A DNA stretch of 64,000 bases, taken from Leptasterias polaris (lineage: Eukaryota > Echinodermata > Asteroidea > Forcipulatida > Asteriidae). Position numbers and translations under genes: made by a program. Under the pieces are notes generated by a model, which worked only from the letters and a program-made list of their open reading frames with translations, did not search any database and was not told where the DNA came from. How positions within the stretch are numbered: the first letter of the stretch is position 1; the number at the start of each line of letters is the position of its first letter. Where the stretch lies: contig JAZGTN010000095.1 of assembly GCA_037783415.1 (NCBI GenBank), positions 372,001 through 436,000 on the forward strand, written 5' to 3'. This document shows positions 11,757 through 23,209 of this stretch, in pieces.

Positions 11757-14700
11757 GGAGGGGTTGTTAGGATTGAATTGTGTTCAGGTGAATTGCAGTG
11801 CCACGGTAAATGCAATAAGTGAGGGTCTGAAAAGTCCTTGTTTATTTTTTTAAGAGTTTGCACAACATTGTCAGACTGTTATTCTTTATAAATATCACAT
11901 ATTTTCACATAGTCCACACCCCCTCCGAACTGACTTTTGCCTACAACGCTATTATATTTTTTGAGACATGAGTAAACCAATAAATTGTTTAGTCTATAAG
12001 TGAGACCAAAATCCAAATTGTTTGAAAACAATGATGGTGCGGTTTTTTGTGTGAGTGGTTTTTCCCTTCTTTTGTCTCATGTCACCGATGACTGTTCCAC
12101 AGGTTTGTATTCATGGATATTAATTTGTTGGGTCACTTAAAGTGCAATTACTACTGAGTTTGACAAATACCAATGTTGTTAGATTAAGTTTCTTTGTGCA
12201 ACAACACAGAATGCGTTTGTGTAAATGGGTAATGCTTAGACACGCCCATTCGCCCATTCCTAAACTGGGGTATTAAAATTGACACCATGGGTGTTGTCAA
12301 CTTGTCACATTAAGATACAGAAGAAAGAATCAAAATTAACATCATAATGGTGTTAAATAAACGCCGTTGTAATTTTTTCTGCAGAAATTAGTGTTATTTT
12401 AGAACCCTCAAACGAGTGACCTGTTTTTGTATAACGTAAATTCACCACCTTGGCAATTTTTTTCTGCACATGTAATAAATCACTTAAGAGGGTATGCGAG
12501 GGCTTATCACAAGTTTTCTAACCGCAGAAACAGTCAGCAAAACATCAAAGGAATCCCAGCCAGTTGGGGAATGGATGTTTCAATCATCTCTCTGGGCCCA
12601 GGACTTTTGGCGACCTTGCGCCGGACTTCGGAGTCATTGACATTAACCAGGTGGCCATGGTCCTGTGTACAAACCAATAGGGAAATTTTTGTACATGGGC
12701 AATGAACGATTTTTTTTCTCCACCCATCCCGTGTCCAAGTCACCGACCCCTGTTGATTGACACCCCTTTCAGACTGTGTATAATAGTATAGGGGAGGATA
12801 TCATGGAGTATGGCATGGCTACACTGTAAAAACGGCGCTTAGCGTTTAAACACACACACAACATGTTTACACGCAAACATGTTTAGAAATATGCTTGAAA
12901 GCTAAATGGGTATCTCCTTAACATGTCAAAAAGCTAAACGTGTTGAGATTTGTTATGCTTGTTTTAAGTGAAGTTTTGATTTTAAACACATACAAAACAT
13001 GTTTACACGCAAACATGTTTAGAAATATGTTTGTAAGCTAAATGGGTATCTCCTTAACATGTCAAAAAGCTAAACGTGTTGAGATTTGTTGTGCTTGTTT
13101 TAAGTGAAGTTTTGAATTTAAACACAATCAAAACATGTTTACACGCAAACATGTTTAGAAATATGTTTGAAGCTAAATGGCTACCTCTTTAACATGTCAA
13201 AAAGCTAAACGGGTTGAGATTTGTTGTGCTTGTTTGAAATGCAGTTTTGAATTTAAACACATACAAAACATGTTTACACGCAAACACGTTCAGAAATATG
13301 TTTGAAGCTAAATGCTATCTCTTTAACATGTCAAAAGCTAAACGTGTTTTGAACTGGTTTGAACATTTGAATACACCAGAATGTGTTTACATCAATTGAA
13401 TACGTTTGCTATTGGTATGAAAAAGCTAAGCAGCTAGTCATGATAGGCTTCCACGTAGGCATATAGGCCTTCCTTGGAGAGCGTTTTTGCTATATGGCAT
13501 AAACACATAATTAAAAGGGTTTAAAATAATTCGCATTTTGGTAATACGTAACTTTACAAAGGTATCAAAAATGCTCCACACGTTTAGCCCCTCATGGCAA
13601 GTAAAATTGCTCAGGTAGCAAACGTACTAAAATGATGAACACACATTCTGGTGTATTTGAATGTTCAAACCAGTTCAAACCTGCATTGATCGCAACACGT
13701 TTAGCTTTTTGACATGTTAAAGGGATACCAATTTAGCTTACAAACATATTTCTAAACATGTTTGCTTGTAAACATGTTTTGTATGTGTTTAAATTCATCA
13801 GTTTGTTTAGAATGAAATGGGCGGGGTTTCATTAAATATGCACAAATATAGACCTCGGTGTTTATTCAAAACCATTGTAGGTATAACAGCCTTTCCTGCG
13901 CAGTAGTTTACACTTTAATGTGTGTAATTCAATTGAAGCAAATTTTTGTTGTATCATATTGGCCAGCACTTCAAATATTCACACCATGGGTAGAAAGTAA
14001 AGCCCAAAATGTATATAATTGGAACGGATTCTGAGACTTCAAAATGACCGTTTTCAGTATGACTGAAATTATGGCATCATTGCTCCTCAAATCATCTCGA
14101 TGAAAATCATCTCGATGACCCGTTGAGATGATGATGATTTATCGATTCTCATGCCGAGCGTAGCTTGAGCGTTATGTTTCAGTAAGCAGGCAGGCGAATG
14201 TTGCAACATTTCTCTTTTCTTTTCTTCAGGTGTTTAAAAATTAAGCTTATTCTCTGAAACGTGTTGGATTCTAAACATGTTTAGCACTCACTATGAACCC
14301 TAAACACATTCAATCTAAACGTATCACAGGCTAAATGTGTCTCGGGGTAAACATGTCACAGAAACGCAAAATCTAAACATGTTGAGGGCTAAACGTGTGA
14401 AAAAAGTGGGTACAAGCGAGGCGTTTAGAAATGTGTTTAGATTCTAAACGCCGTTTTTACAGTGTAGGATTTACCACGTGGTTGTGGTTATGTTTTTCTT
14501 TATTTGCGAAGAGCAAGATTGCCCACGTCACTCGTTTGAGGGTTTTAAAGGCACTGAACATGTTTGGTAATTGTCAAAGACCAGTATTCTCACTTGGTGT
14601 ATCCCAACATATACATAAAATAACAAGCCTGTGAAAATTTTGACTCAATTGGTCATTGAAGTTGTAAGAAAATGATCAAAGAAAAAACACCCTTGTTGTA

Positions 14701-14785
14701 CAAATTAGTGTGCTTTCAGATAGGAATAAAAGGCTTCTGGCCAGAAGTCTTTTATGAGTGAGAAATTACCTCTTTCTCAAAAACT
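11666..14785 (+). repeat. Macro-repeat flank unit B, with nested MITE
   Basis: Second copy of the 7760-9213 unit in the same orientation, split by the element at 12822-14465. The G-tract near 11740-11762 is longer than in unit A. Confidence 0.88.
12822..14465. mobile_element. 1.64-kb non-autonomous DNA transposon with TA TSD
   Basis: Terminal inverted repeats CACTGTAAAAACGGCG and CGCCGTTTTTACAGTG, flanked by TA (12820-12821 and 14466-14467). The macro-repeat copy at 7760-9213 is uninterrupted at the same site (GGCTAGGATTT near 8890-8900), giving a direct empty site. The interior has about four diverged copies of a roughly 130-bp unit rich in AACATGTTTA and GCTAAACGTGTT (12850-13345), and related inverted pieces near 13690-13790 and 14260-14400. 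No transposase frame, so it is a Tc1/mariner-like passive element. Confidence 0.85.
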
Positions 14786-14947
14786 ACGTTACTTCAGAGG
14801 GAGTCGTTTCTCACAATGTGTTATACTATCAAGAGCTCTCCGTTGCTCGTTACCAAGTAAGTTTTTATGCTAATATATATTTTGAGTGATTACCAAACGT
14901 GTACAGTGCCTTTAACACACTTTGATGTAAGTGGTGTTTGAAGCTTT
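14785..14947 (+). repeat. Single copy of the 162-bp satellite
   Basis: One full unit at the end of macro-repeat unit B, in the same position as the first array copy of unit A. It shows that the array expanded, or contracted, in only one unit. Confidence 0.9.
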
Positions 14948-15039
14948 GCATATTGTGAAAATAAGAAGTAACTATAAGGAATAAATAAATAGTAAACTTG
15001 CGGGTACAACCATGTATAAAATCTCTTTGTGGGAGTGTT

Positions 15040-15055
15040 GGCTCTGAAAAGAGCC
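15040..15055 (-). other. Histone-type 3' stem-loop motif
   Basis: The minus strand reads GGCTCTTTTCAGAGCC, a perfect 6-bp stem with a TTTC loop identical to the replication-dependent histone mRNA terminator core. CAAAGAGAT lies about 13 bases downstream, resembling a histone downstream element. No histone reading frame is present upstream, and a hammerhead-like motif lies next to it. It is more likely part of a mobile element than a histone gene. Confidence 0.55.
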
Positions 15056-15059
15056 GGTT

Positions 15060-15105
15060 TGGTCTCGACGTTTCGAGCAGTATACTCTGCTCTTCTTCTT
15101 TGATG
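15060..15105 (-). ncRNA. Hammerhead-like motif (degenerate)
   Basis: The minus strand has AGAAGAGCAG, a loop, then CTGCTCGAAACGTC. This gives a GAGCA/TGCTC stem followed by the GAAACGTC segment typical of Penelope-type hammerhead ribozymes. The upstream CUGANGA core is altered, so self-cleavage is doubtful. It probably marks a Penelope terminal-repeat relic. Confidence 0.4.
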
Positions 15106-15149
15106 TAAATGTTGATTCTGAGTTTGTTGGTATCTATATAGGTTATATG

Positions 15150-16518
15150 ACAACACCCATGGTACGTGTCAATTTAACACCCCAGTTTTTGCAGTGTGTG
15201 AGCTCTTCACAGACAGGCAAAATGCAAATGAGACCAATTCCCCCAATGTTCTTCAAAACAGGCAAAAACTACAGCTAATTACAGTACAGTAGCTGCAGCA
15301 TTCATGCTAATTTCAGCGTGTTTCGTATGAAGCATCTTTGCTCACATCACACAGCTAGCAGTGGGCAGAATGACGCATGTGCACAAAATCCACGGAAAGA
15401 GCAAGAATTAACTATTAATAAAGCGAATCGTTGCCTTCGATTTGGGCGCTTTGGGTTATAAAAAGCGTTTGATATGAAATAAATATAGTTGGAAAGATGT
15501 TTTAAATGTTTAGAATCATGATCCACACAAATAAAACCGTTCGAAATTGTGTGGTTTTCCTTTTACTTTGTGGACTAACACAGTCCGCCATTTTTTTTAG
15601 AACCATTTAAAACAGAACAATTTTGACTCCACAAAAATTGGTAGACCGTGTTCGTTTCATGAATCAAAAGGGAAAAAAAACAATTTTGTGATTCATTCAA
15701 TTTTCAAAAATTACTTCCGCCTTTGTAATTAGCCTACTTGTATTATTGTGCATGGAAATAAATGTTGATTTGAATTGAATCGACTATCCGGGTCTCAGTC
15801 TGTCATACAACACTGACACGTAGAACCATTCGTGTATTTGAATTAGCTAGTTGTAAAACATTTATTTTTGTACCTCAAATTTTCACCAATAAAAACTGCA
15901 CCGGGAAAGCTTTGATTACTATAACATGGACGGAACCATTAGTACAAATTTACATAAAAAGCAGAACCGGATACGTTGTAATTGTCACGATGGGACAAAT
16001 GCAAAATTCTCTGTTACCACCAAAAGCAGACAAAGATATCAACACCTTTGTGTGCTCTTCTTCATAAAGCTTCCCCATACACTATATCTTTCGCGAATGT
16101 TACGCCGCCGTAGTCATTTCGTCATCCCCAGGTCACCGAACCGCAAGGGCGGTTTCACGCCGTCCGGTGCGCACTACAGTTTCAAGACTTTATGGACAAT
16201 ATCTTCATAACACCTTTCAGTTAAAAGAAAAAAGGGTGACTATAGACTGTGCAAGTCTCGCGCGCATGCGAACATCCGGGACCATAGTGGTCCCAACCAT
16301 AGTGGTCCCAACCATATGGAGTTTTACGTGGGCGAGATTTTGTTTCGTCAATTATTATTTTTTTAATTTTATTTATTTTTGTTTTTTGATCCCGGGGATC
16401 CTCATTTATTGTACACTGTCTCTTCTCATAATATCAGTACAATCCTATTCTTATATACGACTTATATACGACTTTGGCCTATATAAATTAAACGTCTATT
16501 TAGAAAGTAGGTTACCAG
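15150..16518. other. Gene-poor stretch
   Basis: No recognisable gene. A short tandem of ACCATAGTGGTCCCA occurs near 16282-16314. Otherwise AT-rich DNA with scattered short open frames. Confidence 0.45.
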
Positions 16519-17420
16519 TCAGCCTTGACCTAAAATAAAAAAGGAGTCCCACTTCTGATATAATTTGAACCCGTCTCCGTTAGAATAGAACATACATTTT
16601 TCCATCGAAAAATAGTTCCTCACTTCTCTTTTTAGAACTAAAAGTGATGGACGCTTCCCGTTCATTTTCATTTTATACACATGGAATCGACAAATAAGTA
16701 GTATCAGGTTAACAATTTTGCTACTAGCATTGGTGTTACCAAATAAAAACGCTTCATTATCCATATTTATAGACGTATTGGTCTCTTCCTTAATCCATGA
16801 AAATACCGAGGACCAAAAAGAAATTGTGTGGATACAAGAGCAGAAAAGGTGAAAAGTGTTTCCTCCTCGTTATTACAAAAAGTACACAGATTACTACCCA
16901 TTTTAAAAATTTTTAACAGGAAGGAGTTAGTACCTAACATCCGATGAATTAATCTAAACTGGAACCATCTTAACTTAATATCTACAGTACATGAGTAGGG
17001 AATGTTAAAAATCAAAGACCATTTCGGGAAATCGTATTCAGTGTTAAGTTTCGCATTCCACTTGTAAATAAATTTCCTTTGCACATGTTTAGAGGAAACT
17101 ATACCCTGGTATATTCTTTGCGACCCCTTTTTATCCATTAACAGAATCTCAAGATTGAAAGGTATGAAAGGTAGATTAATATGTGTGTATTCTGACGTAA
17201 TATCCTGGAAGGATGCCTTGATAGCTCTCAACACTCCGCCATATTCTAAAACATTGGTGTGGACGTTAAACGTATTCTTAAAAGCGTTAAATGTAAGGAA
17301 ATTACCGTTCTTGTCAATAAGATCACAAATAAAATTAACTCCTTTACTTTCCCAATGCCCATAATAAATACACCTCCCGCCAACCTTAATTGTGTCATTG
17401 AACCAAAGTGTAGGCCTATT
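16519..17420 (-). pseudogene. LINE 3' fragment (L1/Tx1-like ORF2 C-terminus)
   Basis: The minus-strand translation has the C-terminal signature of L1-clade ORF2 proteins: a WNAKL block, LRWFQFRLIHRMLGTN, then the cysteine motif LCTFCNNEEETLF at roughly 16850-16890. The frame is broken shortly after, and the ORF2 tail continues in another frame (16519-16764). The RT domain itself is absent. The fragment is cut at 17421, where the large inverted-repeat element begins, either because the element inserted there or because of a later rearrangement. The first part of this long open frame (17421-17909) is only transposon repeat read through. Confidence 0.65.
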
Positions 17421-17424
17421 TATG

Positions 17425-17760
17425 GTGGCCCTGAAGGGACATCGCACATCGCAAATATCTTTGCAAATATTTGCGATGTCGCAAATATCTTTGCAAATAT
17501 CTTTGCAAATATTTGCGATGTCGCAAATATCTTTGCAAATATCTTTGCAAATATTTGCGATGTCGTAAATATCTTTGCAAATATTTGCGATGTCGCAAAT
17601 ATCTTTGCAAATATCTTTGCAAATATTTGCGATGTCGCAAATATCTTTGCAAATATCTTTGCAAATATTTGCGATGTCGCAAATATCTTTGCAAATATCT
17701 TTGCAAATATTTGCGACGTCGCAAATATTATCGCATACTTTATCGCATACTTCGTCGCAT
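17425..17760 (+). repeat. GCAAATATTTGC palindromic array, left arm
   Basis: Repeats of ATCTTTGCAAATATCTTTGC separated by GCGATGTCGC junctions. Several reading frames stay open through the array because of its short palindromic unit. That is a composition effect and not evidence of coding. Confidence 0.85.
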
Positions 17761-18332
17761 AGTTTGCATATTTGTGGTGGATATTTTTTCAAGAGCCTAG
17801 ATGGTCTTAAGGTTGTTTGGGTTCCAGCCTTCATTCCATTAACGTGTACACGCGGGTGGATAGTCGGATACAGTCTGCTCTGTGCGCGCGCGTGTTTTTT
17901 AGCTTGCACTATAGCCTATAGGTACACATGAGATGAGACGAAGAGAGGTTGACATCCGTGGTCTGTCCTTTTTTTAAATTAATATCGACAACAAAGGCAT
18001 GCAAGTCAACATTATGCCGCCTTCAAAAGGATCAGTGGTGAGGATTGTTAATTTTGTGTAGTTACGATAATCGGTTGTCCAGAGCAGAGGGCTAGTTTAG
18101 GAACATTAAATACTAGTTTAGGCCTACTTGTACTACTTTATAGTACTACTACTGTAGTAAACTAGTATTTAATGTATAACTCCTGAACTTGATTGATATT
18201 TGATAAATTATAATTAAAAAGGCCACCACCAGGACTTGGGTCAATGGGTCAATCGGGTGAATACATAACATATGGCTCTTTTGCTGTTACCTATAAATAA
18301 AATAGTTAGGTAGTTGTTGCGATAATCGTAAC

Positions 18333-18673
18333 GGAAACCAGTCAAGTCGCCCTTCCATCAAAGTCGCCCACTAGTAGTAGTACTACAAAGGTCGCCCCTC
18401 ACATACAAAGTGGCCCCCTCTCAAGTCAAAGTCGCCCCTCACAAAGTCGCCCCCTGTCACCCGGTGTATAAAAGGTTGAGCCATTTCACAGAGTGAGGGC
18501 GCTGTTGAGAATTTTGAAACAACTTATTCAGGCAGAAGGAGATCCACTCTGTATGTTGGCGTAACAATGTGAGGGGGGCGACTTTGCCAGGGGGGCGACT
18601 TTGTAGTGGGCGTCTTTGTAGTGGGCGACTTTGTAGTGGGCGACTTAGCTGGGGGGCAACTTGACTGGCATTC
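18333..18673. mobile_element. Foldback MITE in the left arm, 8-bp TSD
   Basis: Ends CCAGTCAAGTCGCCC and its near complement GGGCAACTTGACTGG. The subterminal regions are packed with AAGTCGCCC on the left and GGGCGACTTTG on the right. Flanked by ATCGTAAC at 18325-18332 and 18674-18681. Absent from the equivalent site in the right arm. Confidence 0.6.
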
Positions 18674-18727
18674 ATCGTAACCCACCATCCTCCCGACATT
18701 CAGAGAGGATGGTGGTGGGTTACGATT
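18674..18727. repeat. Hairpin ATCGTAACCCACCATCC
   Basis: ATCGTAACCCACCATCCTC and its complement GAGGATGGTGGTGGGTTACGAT face each other across about 12 bases. The partner arm has the same hairpin at 23941-23996. Confidence 0.7.
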
Positions 18728-19292
18728 ATTGAAACTAAACGCTGTACCAAGTAATTAAGCCTCATTATTAATATTATGATTAGGCCTACGTTAGGGCCCA
18801 TTTATTATTATTTTTGTTTTTATTAGGCCTACTATAATTACTGATCATACAGCAGCCTATGCTGACATAAAACTGCTTTATTTTTCCTACATTACATTGT
18901 ACTGGTGGTAGTCCTTTTTAACTATTAAGTTGTTCTGGATAGATGAAACATCAGAATTTTTTTGTCAAAATGTTTGCACTGAATGAGACAGTTAAGTTAC
19001 ACTGCGCCGTGGGTGTTTGACCTTGGGAGAACCAATGGCGGCACTGCACACAAGTAATCATAGTCAGTAGCACTAACTTAGAAGTACAGTGCGTAAATCT
19101 TCATACCATGAAGAAGTACTTTATTTACATGTAGTAAAATGCCACACAGATGCTGAACCTGTATCATGACTGTAATTCTTATATTCAAATATCTGCTGTA
19201 ATGTTAAATAAAATTTGAAAAAATAATTTGTCCTTGCATCTATTATTTTTCTATTAATTTCTTCCTTTTAATTCACTGTTTAGTTGCTATAG

Positions 19293-19400
19293 GTTGTTGC
19301 GTGTCAACTTGTGTGTACGCATCGTGTTGCTGCCGTTCTACCGGACTACACTCCAGCTCTTCAAGGATTGATTCCTGAAGGAGCAGTTGATCGTATCCTT
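19293..19400 (+). CDS. Candidate exon, unrecognised gene
   Basis: Follows a fair acceptor (GTTGCTATAG). The frame is open and protein-like: it contains LPDYTPALQGLIPEGAV and reads on past possible donors to a stop at 19467. I do not recognise the family. It could be part of a host gene fragment carried by the inverted-repeat element, together with the stretches at 20315-20362 and 20394-20772. The 3' boundary and phase are uncertain. Confidence 0.3.
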
Positions 19401-20314
19401 TTGAAAATTGTCATGTCATGTACATTTATGCAATCTGTATACAGATTCTGCTCTTTATTAATGGTTTAGTCACATGACAAAAATAACCTGTACCATGTAC
19501 TAAACCAATGGAATAAGTTAAAGCTGTCAAATACATAATTGTATTGTGCTTCCAACTAAAATACAATTCTTTTCAGCATGCATGGTTAAAATAAGCATTA
19601 TTTATTTTAGTCTTGTGTGGAACGTAGGATGTCCCATAGCGCTCATAATGCTTTTATGTAGTTTTCAATTTTACTTCCCTTGACATTTTCTACAAACTTT
19701 GTGTCTGTTCTAATAATTGCTAAAATGTAAAATTCTTCCTGTTTATTATGTCCATAGTTATTTTCCTTGCTACTTAAATATTCAGTTCTGTACCTGTTAG
19801 TTATGTACTTCCAATGCAGGCAACACCATTCCAGCAATATGTTCGCTTTTGTTCTTCCAACACGGGGTAACACGTAGGTCAGTATTGTAGATTACTAATA
19901 ATTCCCCCCCCCCCCCCCCCAAAAAGTTGAAAACATAACTTCTGATATGTTTCAGAATACTTAAAACACTTCAAATTTATAGTAAATTTTCAGGTGTTGT
20001 GCTAGCAGAATTCCCAGTTAAGTGAACAAAAAAATCAATAATCATTTCCTGTGATAATGATCAGTTTTATGACAGGAGCACCATGTCCTAATCCTTTTAA
20101 TCCCCATACAATTAGAACAACACTGTCTTAGCCCTGTATGGTGGTTATTGTCTGAGAACCTCAAGCCATTGAAGCTATGTTCCTTTGAGCAGCCACAAGG
20201 TTTTAATGAGCAAAGAATGACCTATAATGAATATTGGTTATTCAGGTTTACAAGAATCTATTCAATGAGAAATATTTCATAATTGATGTTACTTCATATT
20301 CTGAATAATTTCAG

Positions 20315-20362
20315 ATTATGCAAAGAGAGTCATCAAGGCGACAGTGCTCCTTTATCAGCAGG
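20315..20362 (+). CDS. Candidate 48-bp exon, unrecognised gene
   Basis: Bounded by an acceptor (GAATAATTTCAG) and a donor (GCAGG|GTGAGA). The length is a multiple of three, so it preserves frame. Two of its frames are open; the one that joins in phase with the next exon contains SHQGDSAPLS. Confidence 0.3.
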
Positions 20363-20393
20363 GTGAGAAGACATAAAGTCAAATTTTCTTCAG

Positions 20394-20772
20394 CTTGTTT
20401 GCAATCCTGGCCCCCTATCATTCAAGCACGGTAACAAGACCAGACAAGGACACTGCTGTGGAAAGTTTTGTGTCAAGGTTTAATTTAATAACTGAACCTG
20501 TTGGCAGACCTCAACCTAAACCTGGCATTGAAGATGTCCAAGAAACACAGAGCAGGCTGGGAAGAGCGAGACAACATCTGAAGAGAAGAAAAGTATTAAC
20601 TGAAGAAGGTGATGATTCATCAATAAGAAAGAAGAGCACAACTGGGAAGAAGTCTAATAAAAGAACAAAGGCCGATGATGGTTGTTCAAAGAAGGGACAA
20701 GGGTCAACAATTCAGGAGGAGTCTGGGGAGAAGGCGGTGATTGGTGATGATGGCAAGCGGGACAGAAAGTGA
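20394..20772 (+). CDS. Candidate terminal exon, basic C-terminal tail
   Basis: Begins after TTTTCTTCAG and stays open for about 125 codons to a stop at 20770-20772. The first part (LFAILAPYHSSTVT) looks folded. The rest is Lys/Arg/Ser/Glu-rich low complexity (LKRRKV, KKSTTGKKSNKRTK), typical of a nuclear or nucleolar tail. A SINE follows about 90 bp downstream. I cannot name the protein. Function unknown. Confidence 0.4.
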
Positions 20773-20860
20773 CCCCAAATCAGTACTGCCCCAAATTGTG
20801 GTAAAGGGAGAATAGGAAAACAATGCGATAATGAAAATTAAACTATCCCCCGTTTCAATG

Positions 20861-21108
20861 AGGTGGTTGGGTTGGTGTAGAGGTATCTTTCCTCACCTTT
20901 CACCTGTAGGACTCTGGTTCGAATCCTGCTGGGGGCACTATGTGGATTGGGTTTTCAGTCCCTACCTGACTGCATGGGTTTTCCTCCCGCATCTAAAATT
21001 GAAACTTCCTTGTCTTTTTTTCCATTTGGTTATTTGCTAGTACATTGATTTCGTTCGCTTTTCTGAGAGTCCTTGGCTTCACAACCAGAATAAATTAAAT
21101 GAAAACAA
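20861..21108 (+). mobile_element. tRNA-derived SINE, copy 1
   Basis: A-box-like TTGGTGTAGAGG and B-box GGTTCGAATCC lie about 40 bp apart at the head. The body ends TTCACAACCAGAATAAATTAAATG. The same body and tail occur at 51803-52060, which establishes an interspersed family. Confidence 0.75.
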
Positions 21109-23209
21109 AGTCTCTTTTGTCATCCTAATACAAGTATTGAGGAGATACATTTGAGATAGTTTGTTTAAATACCTTATTGTACATGCAGAGGAATATTTCT
21201 GATGGTCACTATGATTAATTCAGCAAGCCATTTTGGATGGTTTACCTTGTTGATCACATTGTACATATTCCTGGAGTTGGAGTATTCACAGTGAGAAAAC
21301 ATTTCATGTGTAATGTGTTTTCATCCAGGGCAAACACAAAACATCAATTACACGTCTTTGTTTACAAGTTGCCAGAAAACCTAACTTGCTAGTGTTGACT
21401 GTAATTTGTACTTTTTGTTTACATTTTCTTAATTGAGCTGATCATTTTTGATAAGGTGGTCTTTTAATGCAAGACGAGTAAGCAACGCAAAGAATTAGTT
21501 TGGCAATATTCTCTTTTTAATTTAGCCGTTTTCTATTTAATGCCTCAAATTTGAAACTACAAAGGGGAGGTCAACTATGCTAATACATGGGTAGTGTTAT
21601 TTAAAAAAATTCTTGACATTAAATAATACTTTTAATTTATAAAATACTGCTTTGTGTATGTAAGGTGGTTGTTTTTAGAATGTCTTTAATTATTCAAGAA
21701 GGGTTAGCAACATTCTCTTTTAAATAAGCTGCTTTCAATTGAAACTGAAGAGGGGTACTTTGAAATAAAATAATACTCATAAAGACTGATGTGTGTACAT
21801 TAAAAGTGTTTATTGTCATTTACTCGTTGATCATCTAAAAATTTATAGTAAATGGAGGCCACCATGTTTGTATCCTCAATCCTGAAAACTATGCACCAGA
21901 CTAGCTGAACATGTTTTGATCATATTCTAGAATTTAAGTATAATTTAAACTTTGCATGGTGGAAGTGCAATCAGGTGAGGTTTGCAGTGACATCATGGGT
22001 AAAATTTCTTTTGAGCAGTGGTGGTTTGACAACTTCATGAAGACGAACAGAGCATACTGATCAAAACATCAAGTTGTGAAACCACCATTTCTTTTCAGGA
22101 CCACCACAAAGAGATCATTCACATGGTGTGTTGGTGTTACCACAAACCTCACCGGATTATAGCGATGTTCTTGTAATGACATCCATCCCATCTCAGTGAA
22201 CCAAATGTTTACAGATTTTTATCCAAGATTGTGGTTCTCAAAAAAGTTCCCCTTTTGAAGTCTCTTTACCGTAAAACTTCCATGTATGTAATATGTAGTG
22301 TGAATACAAACCAGTGAGAGACACAACAGCATGGGCTATATGTTTGACAAATTATTTGTGCGTCTAGCCGTCTAACTTTTGAATCTCATTTGGGAGCATT
22401 TACAAACATTTCACCAACTATAGCGGCTATAAATAACACATTACCCACCCTAAATTCAGGTGAGATGAGGAACTCATACAATAAGATTGGCAATATTGTT
22501 TTTATTTTTTTTAAATTACTTTTAGTCTAGTGGTGGTGGGGGTACAAAAATCCTTTTGTCCATTGGGGTTGGGTTACATCGTTCGGATGGCATCCATTAT
22601 ACATGTACATGAAGGAAGTGGCACTCTGTTGAACCTTCCGAGGTAGCCCCAACACCATCTGACAACTTGCTGGTATTCAACATTGCGATATTTTCTGCAA
22701 ACAAAGTAGTAGAAGAATAACAAATTAGGTAAGGTTAACAGTTCATGTCAATTTTTGTTAACGCAAAGTTTTCCCATTTTGAAGAAATCATGTACATAGT
22801 AAGGGTGGAAATATAGTCTTCTGATTTGTCCAGTCCAACAACCCATAGGAGATCCCCCCCCCCACACACACACACATTTGGGTTCTGTAAGAAGTCAAAA
22901 ACTGAAAAAGATGAGTCGCAACTATTTTTCTGTAACAGTCTCGACAATTGTGACAGAGATCACAATGTTTTGGAAAAATCTGTTAGTACAGCTTTTATGG
23001 TTAGTGTTGTCTTGAGTTGTATAAATGATCTAATCCAACAGTCAATTATACCCGAACCAAGGGTCAGGTAAGAGGGGTAATGTTTTTTATTTTTTTAGGG
23101 GGGGGGGGGGTGTTTGCTCATTACATTAATTTTGCAGTTCAATTTAAAAACAAGACACTTGGGCCCTACTTCGTACTTGGTACAGCGTTTAGTTGTGATA
23201 ATCGTAACC

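Larger units (their letters stand above)
18760..23175. other. Core of the inverted-repeat element
   Basis: Sequence lying between the two arms. It contains the candidate exons at 19293-20772 and a SINE at 20861-21108. I found no recognisable domain in the remainder (18760-19290 and 21110-23175), which is AT-rich with poly-C and poly-G runs near 19903-19920 and 23098-23110. Confidence 0.45.

Noticed and set aside
15040..15055. A histone gene
   Set aside because: Only the 3' stem-loop is present. No histone-fold reading frame exists within several hundred bases upstream on the minus strand.
16767..17909. A 380-codon frame read as one protein
   Set aside because: The first 160 or so codons are transposon array. 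Only the remainder matches a LINE ORF2 C-terminus, so it is a chimeric read-through.
17416..17931. Several overlapping long open frames (100-170 codons) on both strands
   Set aside because: They are translations of the GCAAATATTTGC palindromic array, repetitive in every frame (for example YLQRYLRHRK). The same happens at 24536-25223 and 6685-7060.
20395..20772. A standalone small gene starting here
   Set aside because: There is no ATG at its start and a splice acceptor precedes it, so if real it is a terminal exon.
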